NCBI GenBank assembly: GCA_907163375.1
Contig: CAJQUW010016138.1
Span: 62,001 to 126,000, forward strand
Source: Prostheceraeus crozeri
Lineage: Eukaryota > Platyhelminthes > Polycladida > Euryleptidae
DNA length: 64,000 nucleotides
Direction of reading: 5' to 3'
This document shows positions 20,507 to 31,092 of the stretch, in pieces. The first letter of the stretch is position 1. Each line of letters opens with the position of its first letter. The notes under the pieces were generated by a model. The model saw only the letters and a list, made by a program, of their open reading frames with translations. It had not been told where the DNA came from and did not search any database. The translations under genes and the position numbers were made by a program.

Positions 20507-23500
20507 ATGGTAAGTTGAAGATTTCCTCTCTCATCTCCCTCAAACGTGTGGCTAATAGCATCTTCCTCAATTTCAGGCATCTACTTCATCACCAAAGCCC
20601 TCCCTTCTCGAGGAAAGTTTAGAGCTGTTGAGTGAAGGTAGGTTGTAACAATACACTGAGACTTTGACAGAGATGATAGAATGATTTCTCTTTCAGGTGA
20701 TGTTAGTTCTAGCTCAGGACTCTCGCGACAAGGCAACGAGTGGGAATGTGCTGACTGCGGACATATTTTTACAAGGAAGCACAGTCTCCTTCGACACATC
20801 AAACAACGTGTGTGTCAACGCAAAGCGGCGTCAATCTCCGGAGGTGAAGTTGATTCTGACGATGACATCTCCTTTCCTTGTGATTTGTGCCCTCTTTCTT
20901 TCGATAGCCACTTTCAGCGATCTTCGCACAGACTTCAACACACGCATGCAAATGATCACTACACCAACGGTACCTCTACAATCTCCCTCATTAACGTTTC
21001 CCATAGTCATTTAGTACGCGACTACTGCATGGAGTCCAATACTCAAATAGTAGATTTTCCTGAGTGGCTCCTTCAAAATTCTAACATTATCGAAGCGCTC
21101 TTCAACAATTTAGACAATTTTAGAATGAAGGCGCTCATCTACCTCAAACTAAAATATATTAAAATAGATTTTCAAACGGGTCAAGTGACGGAGAGAATAC
21201 AGTTTCATGTTCCTTCCTCTCCCGCAACCGAAGTTGTAGACTGCGAGTCTTGGCTAAATTTCCATATTCAATGTTTAAAATCAAATGTAGATAAGTTCAA
21301 TCAGTGCGACAGCGCTCTCATTTGTGATGGCGTGGACTCAGCCATGTTCAAAATTTCCCTATTAGAAAGTCATGCAGCTCGAGGCACATTTAAACTACCA
21401 AAAACATTGTATAATAAGAAAGCTGTCATCAGTGTCGATTGTAAATCGCAGTGTTTCAAATATGCCGTCCTATCCATTCTCCACTATAATGATATCAACG
21501 CGCATCGAGATCGCACATATAGCTATAGACAGTGGGAGGATGTACTAGACTTTAAAGGTTGTTTTTGAAGGGGTTGAAGGGTGCCCGCTATAATTCACGT
21601 TCAACTTGTTATGAACGTGTAGTCAACCTCTTATTAGTAAAACAAGATGATAGCGAGGAATGGCACTACTGTGGTATTCCCAAAATCTGTCGCTTGTATA
21701 CACACTTGGGACACTCTAAAAGTGGTGAACATTTTGTATGCGACCGCTGCATCCGCTCCTTTTGGAGTAAACATAAATTTGAAACTCATTATGAATGGTG
21801 CAAGCGAGGTAAATTACAAATGGAACGCATGCCCAAAGATAAAATATTTTCACATAGGGATAATGGTGACGAATTAAGTCCCCTGCGTGTCATTTACGCA
21901 GACATCGAATGCTACATTGATGATATCATCCACAAGCCAGCAGCCATATCCTGCTATGAAGTATGGCATGACCACTTTAGGAATAGGCAAAAAAAAATGC
22001 ATACTTGGCAAGGTGAAGATTGCATTTCACAATTTCTAGACTTTCTCGATAAGGCTGCCAAATTTCAGCAATCATATGATTCCCAATTGCAGCATAAGTC
22101 ACTACATATGTCAGATGAAGACAAACAAAAATTTGAAAGTTGCACATCGTGCCCTAAATGTCCTAAAACGTTTGATGACGATAAAATGAAGAAAGTGCGT
22201 GATCATGATCACATCACTGGTAAATTTAGAAACGCACTCTGCTCCAAATGTAACTTTTCACTTAGGTTGAGACGTCGTGTACTACCCGTCATTTTTCATA
22301 ACTTTAAGGGCTATGACAGTCATATGCTCATAAAAGGAGGGTTGAGCCAGATGAAATCGTGGTAGTCTAATGTAATAGCGCAAACGAGAGAAAAATTCAT
22401 GGCAATGACAGCAAAAGTACCAGTAGATAAAACTAAAGAAAATAAGACAGTTTTCTTCGAAATAAAATTTTTAGATTCATTCCAATTCATGTCAGCGTCA
22501 CTAGCTTCCCTCGTTCGTAATCTCAAGTTTCTTCCCCATAGTAAAACTTTGAAGAAACACTATCCAAACTTAACGGATGAGATAATCACTCGCAAAGGAG
22601 TCTTTCCGTATGCGTATCTTAGCTCAATGTCTAAACTAAATGAAACAACCCTTCCTTACATTGACAAATTCCAAAACGATTTGACGGGTCAAGATTGTTC
22701 AGTAGAGGACTATGAACATGCTCAAGAGGAATGGATAAAATTTGATTGTAAAACGTTTGGCGATTATATGATCGCTTACTTAGAATTAGATGTCATTTTG
22801 CTGGCTGATGTCTTTCAGGAATTTCGACGAGTGGCATTAGAAGAAGACAAATTAGATCCTGTCCACTTTGTCAGTCTACCAGCCATGTCCTTTAAATCAG
22901 CCTTTAAAATGACTGGTGAGACCATTCATCTCTTACAAGACCCCAAGATGTATAACATATTTGAGCGTGGAATACGCGGTGGTCTCACATTTGTAAATAA
23001 ACATCATATAAAATCTGAAACAGTAGGTGATGATCATATCCACCTAAAGTACTATGACCAAAATAATTTATATGGCAGTTCACTGTCTAAACCACTACCT
23101 CATTCCGAGTTTAGTTGGTTAAAACAAGATGAGCTTGAGTATTACTCCAACCCTTCAAACATACTGAAGATTCCAGATGAAGGTGATTGGGGATATTATT
23201 TTGAAGTGGATTTGATTTATCCAAATAGTATCAGAAATAAAACTGCTGATTTCCCACTCGCACCTGAATCTGGTGAAGTGACTGAAGATATGTTTTCACC
23301 ATTCATGTCACAATTTCATGATAACTTAAGAGTGTGGACAGCCAAGGTATAAACCATGTCGCAAACTTTTACTCACCCAATATGATAAGAAAAATTATCT
23401 CGTGCACTTCTGCATACTAAAATTCTATTTGGAAATGGGCATGCTTCTAAAGTCAGTTCACCGCATCATCAAATTTAGTCAGAAAGCCTTCCTCAAACCT

Positions 23501-24412
23501 TACATAGATAGTAACAGTCAAAAACGTGCACTAGCCCAAAATAATTTTGAAAATGATTTTTATAAATATAAGAATAACAGTCTTTTCGGAAAGACGATGG
23601 AGGACGTTAGAAAACGTATGAGCTACAAACTGGTCATTGATGATCAAAAATATCACAAATTGACCTCATCACCTCTTTTCATTGATAGAGACATTATCGA
23701 TGAGGATCTTGTAGGTGCTAAAATGATAAAGTCAGAAGTTGAGTTGTGCAAACCCATCTATATTGGGCAAGCCGTTTTAGATTAATCCAAGCTTGAAATG
23801 TATCAACTCTTCTACAAAATATTAAAACCGTGCCCTTTTGTAAAAGAGGTTCGCTTGCTGGGTGGTGATACAGACAGTTATTACTCAGATACAGACAGAA
23901 TTACCACTCAAAAAGATTTAAATTTTAATGAAGTAGGTAAGTCATTAGAAAAATATTTCGACACATCTAACTACAATCCCGCTCATCCACTCTATTCCAT
24001 ACAGAATAAAGCCAAACTTGGTTGTTTTAAGGATGAAACAACAGGAAAGGAAATAGATGAAATGATTCTCCTCTGTCCTAAAATGTATTCCATGAAATTA
24101 AAAAAATGTGCAGATAGCATTAAGCGTGCTAAAGGTATATCAAAATCCATTGTTCACAAAATGAAACATCGGTCCTATGAGAAGGCCTATAAAAATAAAA
24201 CTATAACGTTTGTCAATATGACAATCTTAAAATCTCAAGTTCATACTGTGAAAACGCACACGTTCAAGAAACGAGCGCTTTCAGCATGGGCGGATAAGAG
24301 GTGTTGGATATGACATAACACATCTCTTCCACATGGACATCCTGACATAAACATACCTCCACCCAAAAGAATAAAACTAGCACTACCACATTCAGGAGAC
24401 GTCTTAGCATAA
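20507..24412 (+). pseudogene. Polinton protein-primed DNA polymerase B with zinc fingers (element B)
   Basis: The first coding exon is just ATG followed at once by a GTAAG donor (20510). A CAG acceptor precedes GCATCTACTTC at 20577, and a second short intron ends at about 20697. C2H2 fingers (WECADCGHIF...H, FPCDLCPLSF...H) are N-terminal, with another C2H2-like pair near 21740. Then come DIECYID (Exo I, about 21900), the VRDHDHITGKFR zinc motif (about 22195), HNFKGYDSH (Exo II), YLELDV-x-LLADVF (Exo III, about 22775), DQNNLYGSSLSKP (about 23055), FGKTMEDVRKRM (about 23590) and GGDTDSY (about 23870). The tail ends HSGDV after a PPPKR patch, as in A and C. It is broken, with about five breaks. 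It replicates the element in the Polinton model. Confidence 0.92.
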
Positions 24413-24599
24413 TCAACTTTAACTCAGTATTTTGATGTTGCTTTTTGTAGATATACATGGTTGCTTTATGTGTTGCATGAGATTGTATTTCCTTGTGAAT
24501 AGTTCCCTACAGTCCCCTGTGTAAAGACTTCCCCGCTTGAAATGTAAAAAGCACATTTTTATCATGTATTTTTATTTCAATAAAATTTTACAATGACTT

Positions 24600-26139
24600 C
24601 ACTTTGCTTTCCGAAACACTAAAGTTATGAGGGATTTAGTATCTTTGACATGGATGCACTCATGTAGACCATTTGTAATTTTGATAGAAATAGAGGGTAT
24701 TGTTTGTTTGATAACAGGATGGTAGAAAATATGTTGAAACATCTTCTCGACTATTCCATATAAAGCATCCTTATCATGAATGAAATCACGTAAAATGTGT
24801 TCTTTTTCCTCGCCAACAGAAATAGGTAGAATCAAATCACTTTGAATGTAAAGGTGTTGGTCATTTTTATCAAGTGTCATTGGCGTTTCTATACCAATCG
24901 TATGCTCAGCAGTAAACATATTTTGTAGCATTGAAAAACCAGAGTCTTTTCAAATTTTTACTCAATTGACATTGAATGTCATCACCCAGTTTCAGAACAA
25001 CGCGTTGATTTTCAATTGAAAACGAAATGTGGTGTGTCTTTACATCATATTTACTTTTCATCACATGCTTCAACTTCTGTTGTAACTTACTTCATGAATG
25101 AAGCTTTCAACTGTATGATATAGACGCGGCATTATATTGATAGCAACTTTAGATTCTTGATAAGACTGGTAAATTTTCTTGATGCGATCACCATACATGT
25201 CCACCCACCATTCATCATTAACTGAATCAGCTTTAGTGTAATATTCATGAGAAGTATAAACCACACCGCTTCCAATAATAGGTGTATGATGTCTTACAAA
25301 ATGACGCAAGGTTGAAGAGAAATAAACTGTAAGTTTGTCATTATATTTCTGAATAACCAACTTATCTTTGTCCGCCATAATTTTCTCTCCATACTTCTTA
25401 CCCACAGTCTCATTCCATCGTTTTACTAACTCAATAAGTGATAAAGGTTGAACACCACGCTTTTTCAAAATGATGCGTTCTTCACATTCTACAACATCTT
25501 CATCAAATATTTTAAATTTATAATGAAATTTGTTGATTCGATTTGAATAAACTTTTTAACATTTGCAGTAGCAATTGACGTTAGATGTAGTCCATGGCCA
25601 AAACCGATATGTGGATAAAAATCATTATCCAACCTCAGTGTAAGACCTTTAGTAAAACAATGAAAGCGAAGGAACTGTCTCCCACTCCAGTGATAGATAG
25701 TAATTTCATAAACTTTCTGATCCTTATTCTTCATGATGGAAGTATTACTACTATTGAATGCCTTAATAATTTTCTCATCCCCAAATGGACCATAATAATC
25801 TGATTTTATCTGAATCCATTCATAGTTCCACTTTCCATCTGACGTTAAATTGTATGGGAACTGGAATGCATTATTCATTGTTATTCCATCATGGGTGCGA
25901 GGAGTTAATATCATTTCTTCCAAATCATTTACATTCTGAATATTGCTATCATAGCAAATGCTGGAAACACCTACTTCCCATTCACCTTCTAGATGTAGTG
26001 AGCGATTTAATTCTACTCGATAGTCTGATGGTTTATTATTAGGAAATTTATTCATAGAAGCGTTACTGGGTAAGTAAATTAGAACCGAATCTCTATTTTC
26101 ACTTTCCATACTAATCACATTGGAAAAATATATTAGCAT
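24600..26139 (-). pseudogene. virion-associated candidate, WEVGV family copy 2 (element B)
   Basis: The N-terminal part (25489-26139) has SNASMNKFPNNKPSDYRVEL followed by GEWEVGV-SSICYDSN. The C-terminal part (24600-24931) has LYIQSDLILPISVG, YHPVI, I-x-ISIKI and LVFRK. Both ends match the neighbouring gene at 26157-27546, so these are tandem paralogues. The family is familiar from invertebrate Polinton-like loci; a fibre, penton or other surface role is possible but unproven. Broken, with about three breaks. Confidence 0.6.
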
Positions 26140-26156
26140 ACTTTTGCATTAACTCT

Positions 26157-27546
26157 TCATTCGGAAATGGAGTGTGATACTTGTCACAGCATCTTTATGA
26201 AAAGGAATCAACGCACCAGCATCGTCTTAAATTGCAATATCAATTTGTGGGATGTAGTTTGATTTCAGCTTTGTATAATGCACTTTCTTGAAAGTATGCT
26301 CAGATAAAATACTGCAGCTTTTTGGCTGGTATGGTATCATTGCTAGCAATGGAGCTTCAACATCTCCCACACGTACATCTTCACCAATATTGGAATATAT
26401 CTGAAAATAGTTAATACGACGCGATAGCGACATGTCTGCGCTAGCTTTGGTTACAGTACCACTTTTAAAGATATTTTGATCAAAACCCAAAATGTCCATT
26501 AGAGTTTTATCCATAATTAGTTCAATACCTTTTCCACTTATAGTGAGAGACAAAGCACCTTCTTTTTCAGAAAATGAAATATGTTGCTCATTAATCACTT
26601 CATTTAAATAATCTATAACCAATTTAACTGAAGTAATAATTCGAGGCATCAACACTATTGTTTCATGTAAGATGCCACCTAAAGGCTCTACACACTTTCT
26701 GTATAAAGATGCGGTCCTTTCTGTATCAAATTGATTTGACCTTTCACATGGTAAATGTTGCATATCAAAATTTCCATGAACAGCTGCAGAACGATGTCGT
26801 AAGAACTGATGAAAATCTTTTGAACAAACTAATACTAGATCATCATCATTTAATTTACTTATTGCAATATGATTAGATGATTTGATATAAGTCAATGTTG
26901 CCACTTGTTTACCATCAACTCGAAGGAGATAATTAAATTTCTTCAATAATGTTTCAGGAGTCATGTTTGTCTTTCTTGGCTTAATCACAATCTTCTTCAC
27001 CAACGTCTTCTCATTTTTTGGAATAAGATCTACATAATAAGCTTCCTCTCGATATATTAACTGTTTATGACCACTTGGGTGGTAATTAACGTTATAATTA
27101 TCATAGCTTGTTAAGGCGCTAGCGAGGTAACCTAAATCATTTCTTAAACTTGGACTTAAACCAACAATCCAATCTTTCTCAACTACATGATGTACATAAT
27201 TATGATCATCATTGTGCGGAGTAAATTGGACAATATGTTTACACGCTTTATTCAGGAAATCATAATCGAATTTGTGACGTGATAGAAGATCTTTCTTCGG
27301 CCATTGTGGAATGTATACTCGGCAGCCCTTTTCACATTGGTAAGCAGCTGTGCGTCTCATATTAATAATCATCACCTCATGATCAAAAGTATAGACATAG
27401 TTACTGTGAACAAGTTGAGTGACACCCACTTCCCACTTTCCATTTAACTGTTGTATATGATCAATGGGAGTAGAAAAGAGTGCGGCTCGATTATTACCAA
27501 ATCTATTTGTGGCCGCATTGCTAAGCAAAATATGATAAAGCGACAT
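26157..27546 (-). pseudogene. virion-associated candidate, WEVGV family copy 1 (element B)
   Basis: A long frame starts MSLYHILLSNAATNRFGNN, then GKWEVGVTQLVHSNYV. Near the C-terminus are FQIYSNIGEDVRVGDVEAPL, LLAMIP and HYTKLKSNYIPQIDI, followed by a TLHFR-like end. It is about 460 residues including the tail, with about one break near the end. It sits between copy 2 and the divergently read PC4-like gene. Function unassigned; the position among structural genes suggests a virion component. Confidence 0.65.
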
Positions 27547-27569
27547 TTTTATATTGGTGATCTGCAGCT

Positions 27570-27938
27570 TTGCATAACATCATGAAGACTTGGATTTTGG
27601 ACTCTCTACAATATATCAGAGTTGATCGTAATGGAAACGTGCATTTCAAAAATTCTCATGGTCATACATCAAGAGGTATTACATTAACATGGCGACAATT
27701 TGTCAACCTCAATGATATCATGAGGGATTTGGAATATTTTGAAACATTAAGATTCATATCCTTGGGTGATCAAGTTTGGCTTCAACGTTGCAACAATGAA
27801 ATTCAAATCTCCCATTCTCATTCCGCAAACTGTTTCTCATTTCGCAAATACAATTGGGAGAAGTATAGAAGATACATACATCGCTCCATCATGACATTTA
27901 TTCGTCGTGAGTTCATCACCCTACTATGCAAATCTTAA
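27570..27938 (+). CDS. PC4-like protein, copy 1 (element B)
   Basis: 122 aa, looks whole. Residues about 10-60 read LQYIRVDRNGNVHFKN, then G-ITLTWRQFVNLNDIMRDL. This follows the PC4/p15 coactivator pattern (Y-V-x-V, G-K-V-x-I, a glycine loop, GISL-x-x-x-QW-x-x-L, helix). A second beta-then-helix half (LGDQVWLQ, NWEKYRRYIHRSIMTFI) may be a second such unit. PC4 binds single-stranded DNA and works with TBP/TFIIA at promoters. It reads on the plus strand against its neighbours, ahead of the TBP-like gene. Confidence 0.55.
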   Translation: MHNIMKTWILDSLQYIRVDRNGNVHFKNSHGHTSRGITLTWRQFVNLNDIMRDLEYFETLRFISLGDQVWLQRCNNEIQISHSHSANCFSFRKYNWEKYRRYIHRSIMTFIRREFITLLCKS

Positions 27939-27960
27939 TCAGACATGACCACCACGCACC

Positions 27961-28282
27961 ATGAGTTGGAAATTAGATTCCCTATAACGTATTGAAACGG
28001 ATCATGATCGAAACGTCTATTTCAAAGATTCAACTGGAAATGTGAGAAGAGAGTTTGCTTTATCTTATCGTCATTTTCAATCTCTACATCATATCATGAA
28101 GGATTTGAAATACTTCTATATGAAAAGACATTCACGTATTGGAAATCGCATCTGGTTGCGCGTCAACAAACGGCGAATTCAACTCTATCATTCCTAACTT
28201 CATACTAACTTCACATTTCATCAAGGTAGTTGGTAAAAGTATAAAAGGAAGGTACATCGCTCAATTTACTCATTTTTTCATC
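27961..28282 (+). pseudogene. PC4-like protein, copy 2 (element B)
   Basis: A degraded tandem copy of the preceding gene. Recognisable coding-like stretches (FKDSTGNVRREFALSYRHFQ, HHIMKDLKYF, IGNRIWLRVNKRRIQLYH) follow the same order. It runs directly into the TBP-like start. Broken, with a few breaks. Confidence 0.5.
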
Positions 28283-28828
28283 ATGAAGCGTCATCGCTAC
28301 ACCATCGTCAACATTCTCCGTCGCTTCAGACTCTACACCAAAATCGATCTCACAACACTACACCAACACCTTCCAAACAGCAAGTATTACCCTGCTCGAC
28401 CTCAAATGTTAGTGGTGAAGATGAACAATTCACGGAATCTTCAACTCTTCCCAAATGGGACTGTACAGATTCTCGGCGCCCTTTCTCATTCATCGGCGCA
28501 GTCAATGCGCTTAGAGCTACAGAGACTACTACGTCGGATATGGAAGAGGGAGAGGTGTGTGATGTCGAATCTGACTGTGGACAATATGGTGATCTCTACT
28601 CAATTGAGTGAAAGTGTATCATTTTTGAAGATTCATACCAGCAGTTACAATTTGTGTTATGAACCCGAACTTTTTCCTGCAGCTCTCATTAGTTGTTGGT
28701 TACCTGTGCATGTTGCAATCTTTCATAATAGTAAAGTGATCATTACTGGACTAAAATCTCATGTACAAGCAAATGTGATCCTAGACTATCTCATCGAGTA
28801 TATACGTACCCAGCGGATTGTAAAATAA
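28283..28828 (+). CDS. TATA-binding-protein-like protein (element B)
   Basis: 181 aa from ATG at 28283, looks whole. Both TBP repeats are visible. Repeat 1: TIVNILRRFRL-YTKIDLTTL, Y-Y-P-A-R, LVVKMNNSRNLQLF, NG, ILGALS-x-x-x-Q-SM. Repeat 2: LTVDNMVIS, YEPELFPAALI, VHVAIFHNSKVIITGLK. The YEPELFP, IF and TG positions are those of the saddle surface of eukaryotic TBP. The frame is open further upstream, but that part belongs to the PC4-like copy region and shows no TBP similarity. The gene is convergent with the protease. It presumably directs host RNA polymerase II to element promoters, or competes with host TBP. Confidence 0.9.
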   Translation: MKRHRYTIVNILRRFRLYTKIDLTTLHQHLPNSKYYPARPQMLVVKMNNSRNLQLFPNGTVQILGALSHSSAQSMRLELQRLLRRIWKRERCVMSNLTVDNMVISTQLSESVSFLKIHTSSYNLCYEPELFPAALISCWLPVHVAIFHNSKVIITGLKSHVQANVILDYLIEYIRTQRIVK

Positions 28829-28854
28829 AAAACAATTTTTCCAACATGATGTTT

Positions 28855-29316
28855 TTATTTCAAATCATGATAGAACTTACAAATCATTTTTTCATTAGAG
28901 GATGGATTACATGAAAAGTTTTGAATAACAGATACAAATCGAGATACATGTAAACGTTTTAAGATGAAGTACAGTACAAAAGCACCACACGTTGATGAAA
29001 GTGGATGCTGTAGTATGCGTTCATTTCGCTGATATTGACGCGTATGTTTTCTCAACCACTCCTGTGTTGGTATATTTAGAGGTTGAGCAAGAGAGTCAAA
29101 TAGTTCACCACGTCGGTCTTCTCCAATAAAGATCGCTTTCCAATGCTCACCGCCTAAATTCTGCGAATGAGTGTTTAGCACAATAAAGATGGGATAGTGA
29201 TTTACTGCAGGTGGTAAGGTATTGAGCGAATAGACATTATCGAAAGCTTTCAACGTCGCTTCATCTGCATTACGCTGTACTTTAGTTTTAATACCGTCAG
29301 CAGTCAACCAACTCAT
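28855..29316 (-). CDS. adenain-like cysteine protease (element B)
   Basis: 153 aa, looks whole. GGEHWKAIFIG carries the catalytic His, ELFDSLAQ follows, and STCGAFVLYFILKRL carries the catalytic Cys, as in the adenovirus maturation protease and Polinton PRO. It would cleave capsid precursors at GG-x type sites, of which the 30713-31051 and 33699-33986 proteins have candidates. Its ATG overlaps the capsid gene stop in TAATG, so the two genes are tightly coupled. Confidence 0.9.
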   Translation of the reverse strand: MSWLTADGIKTKVQRNADEATLKAFDNVYSLNTLPPAVNHYPIFIVLNTHSQNLGGEHWKAIFIGEDRRGELFDSLAQPLNIPTQEWLRKHTRQYQRNERILQHPLSSTCGAFVLYFILKRLHVSRFVSVIQNFSCNPSSNEKMICKFYHDLK

Positions 29317-30593
29317 TAACGATTATACTGAAGAATCACGTCACGATACTTTGTAATTTCAATGTTTGAATCGAAGACTGCATAAATTAATACATTGATT
29401 GTCTCAGGTAGTGTTCTTTTGAACGTCAAATCCAAACGAATATTATGAGGCACGTTCGCTTGACGATAGGGTGCACTAATATCGCTGTCAGCAGTCAAAT
29501 CAAATGCATAAATAGTATATCCACTCTTAAACTCTTTCATAGTGAGTCCGTTGGTGTCATCCGTATTGTAAAAGCCAAAGACATCCATAAATTCAACATA
29601 ACTGCGCATAAATTTATCCGAAGCAAAATCTGGTTTGTAGGGTGGACCAGGATGACTCACACCATTTACACGTAAAGCAATTTCACTTAACTGATTGTGT
29701 TTAAAATTGAAAGGATTCTTCTTTATATTACCATTAAATGCATCATTTTCAACCATTGCCACCATGAGGAGCTTCGGTGCTTCCGATGGAAAGAGGCCAT
29801 CTTTCATGAAACTTTTTTGATCTTTCGGAATTGTAAAGGTGAGAAGCTTTGTATGCTGAACGGGGTAAATGGCATTTTGGCGGTTAAGACCTTCAGCATG
29901 TCCTCTAATGACACTTGGATTCGGTACTACTCGACGAATGTAAAGTGCAATATCTTCCACATGAATTCTAAAATTGTCAACTTTACCAAATGCATTCAGC
30001 GCAAATTCAGGCTTATTCAATGTCAGCTTGAGTCGCATGCTGGTATTACAGAGTAAAAACTTTGACTGTCTAAAGAAGTCTAAATTCAGCGGACCATATA
30101 GCTGACATACTTCACTATCTTTAATCATAGCAGATCGCTTTACAGAGCCACTGTTTGTTTCAGCATCAAATTTTCCTGCTTCATCTCTGTACCATCCCAT
30201 GGCTTCCATATGACTTTTTTGTGCTGCTGGATGAAACTGTGATACATGATTGAAATATGATTTATAGCGATAATCGCTTTGACCACCTTCCACCTGCTGC
30301 TCTCCAATCGTTAGAGAAACATCGCGAAGCAATGTAGTCAATGGTAAATTGTTCAGTCCAACTTTATGTGTATCGTCAATAGCAGTTCCATCTGCTTGCT
30401 GAATTCTAAACCTCAAATCAACCATCGCATAACTCAAATCTATGTAGTCATCACTACCACCAGGAATAACAAATTCAATGGGGCCAGCATTCTCAGCTGT
30501 TCGAGGATGATAATCTACAATACTTGAACTAAGAATATCTGTCTGTATGGCCTGTTGATCAAACAAACAAAAGCCGGAAGTTTTACACTCCAT
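29316..30593 (-). CDS. major capsid protein, double jelly-roll hexon type (element B)
   Basis: 425 aa, looks whole. It starts MECKTSGFCLFDQQAIQTDI and contains AGPIEFVIPGGSDDYIDLSY, then the LRDVSLTIGEQQVEGG region. This is the F54H12.2-like family commonly found in invertebrate genomes and assigned to Polinton/adintovirus major capsid proteins. It lies between the protease and the core-like gene, as expected for the morphogenesis block. Confidence 0.88.
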   Translation of the reverse strand: MECKTSGFCLFDQQAIQTDILSSSIVDYHPRTAENAGPIEFVIPGGSDDYIDLSYAMVDLRFRIQQADGTAIDDTHKVGLNNLPLTTLLRDVSLTIGEQQVEGGQSDYRYKSYFNHVSQFHPAAQKSHMEAMGWYRDEAGKFDAETNSGSVKRSAMIKDSEVCQLYGPLNLDFFRQSKFLLCNTSMRLKLTLNKPEFALNAFGKVDNFRIHVEDIALYIRRVVPNPSVIRGHAEGLNRQNAIYPVQHTKLLTFTIPKDQKSFMKDGLFPSEAPKLLMVAMVENDAFNGNIKKNPFNFKHNQLSEIALRVNGVSHPGPPYKPDFASDKFMRSYVEFMDVFGFYNTDDTNGLTMKEFKSGYTIYAFDLTADSDISAPYRQANVPHNIRLDLTFKRTLPETINVLIYAVFDSNIEITKYRDVILQYNR

Positions 30594-30597
30594 GATT

Positions 30598-31051
30598 AGA
30601 AGTTATAGCAGCGTCGTCGTTTAGCGCCTGATGAATGATTAGAGCCTCTACGACGTTTGCGTGAATGCCTTTTGACTGAAGATCGCACCTTACCAGCTCC
30701 GCGATGTTTCCTTCATCCTTTATTCATTCGCTTAGGCGATTTCTTTCCTTGAGTAACACCATCAAAGGTCTGCTTCAATGTTTTTAAACCACGCTCCTTC
30801 CCACGATTCAACAAGCTGCTCTTAAAACTTCTACCTCTGGAAAGATCACTAGCAACATCACCAGCAAAGCCAACGGCATTACTTAAAACATTTCGTTTTA
30901 AAGATATACCGACATTGGATATGAGAGGTGCTACAACAGATTTCAGTGCACCAAGTATGCTACCTCCACGTTGGCGGCGAGCGCCGATGTAAATTTGTCC
31001 TCCACCACTTACATAGGAGGGTCGTGAATAAAATGAGGCAGTTGGATTCAT
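30598..31051 (-). CDS. small core/minor virion protein, pX/pVI-like candidate (element B)
   Basis: The frame 30713-31051 (112 aa) starts MNPTASFYSRPSY, has GGGQIYIGARRQRGG with GG-x protease-like sites, and ends Lys-rich. A further strongly basic coding-like stretch (KRHSRKRRRGSNHSSGAKRR) lies at about 30600-30700. Small basic GG-containing proteins beside the capsid gene resemble adenovirus pX/pVII/pVI precursors; the exact match is unproven. At most one or two breaks. Confidence 0.6.
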
Positions 31052-31092
31052 AGCTCAAACCCTAAACATTGTTAGTTGCAACTTTGCATGAA

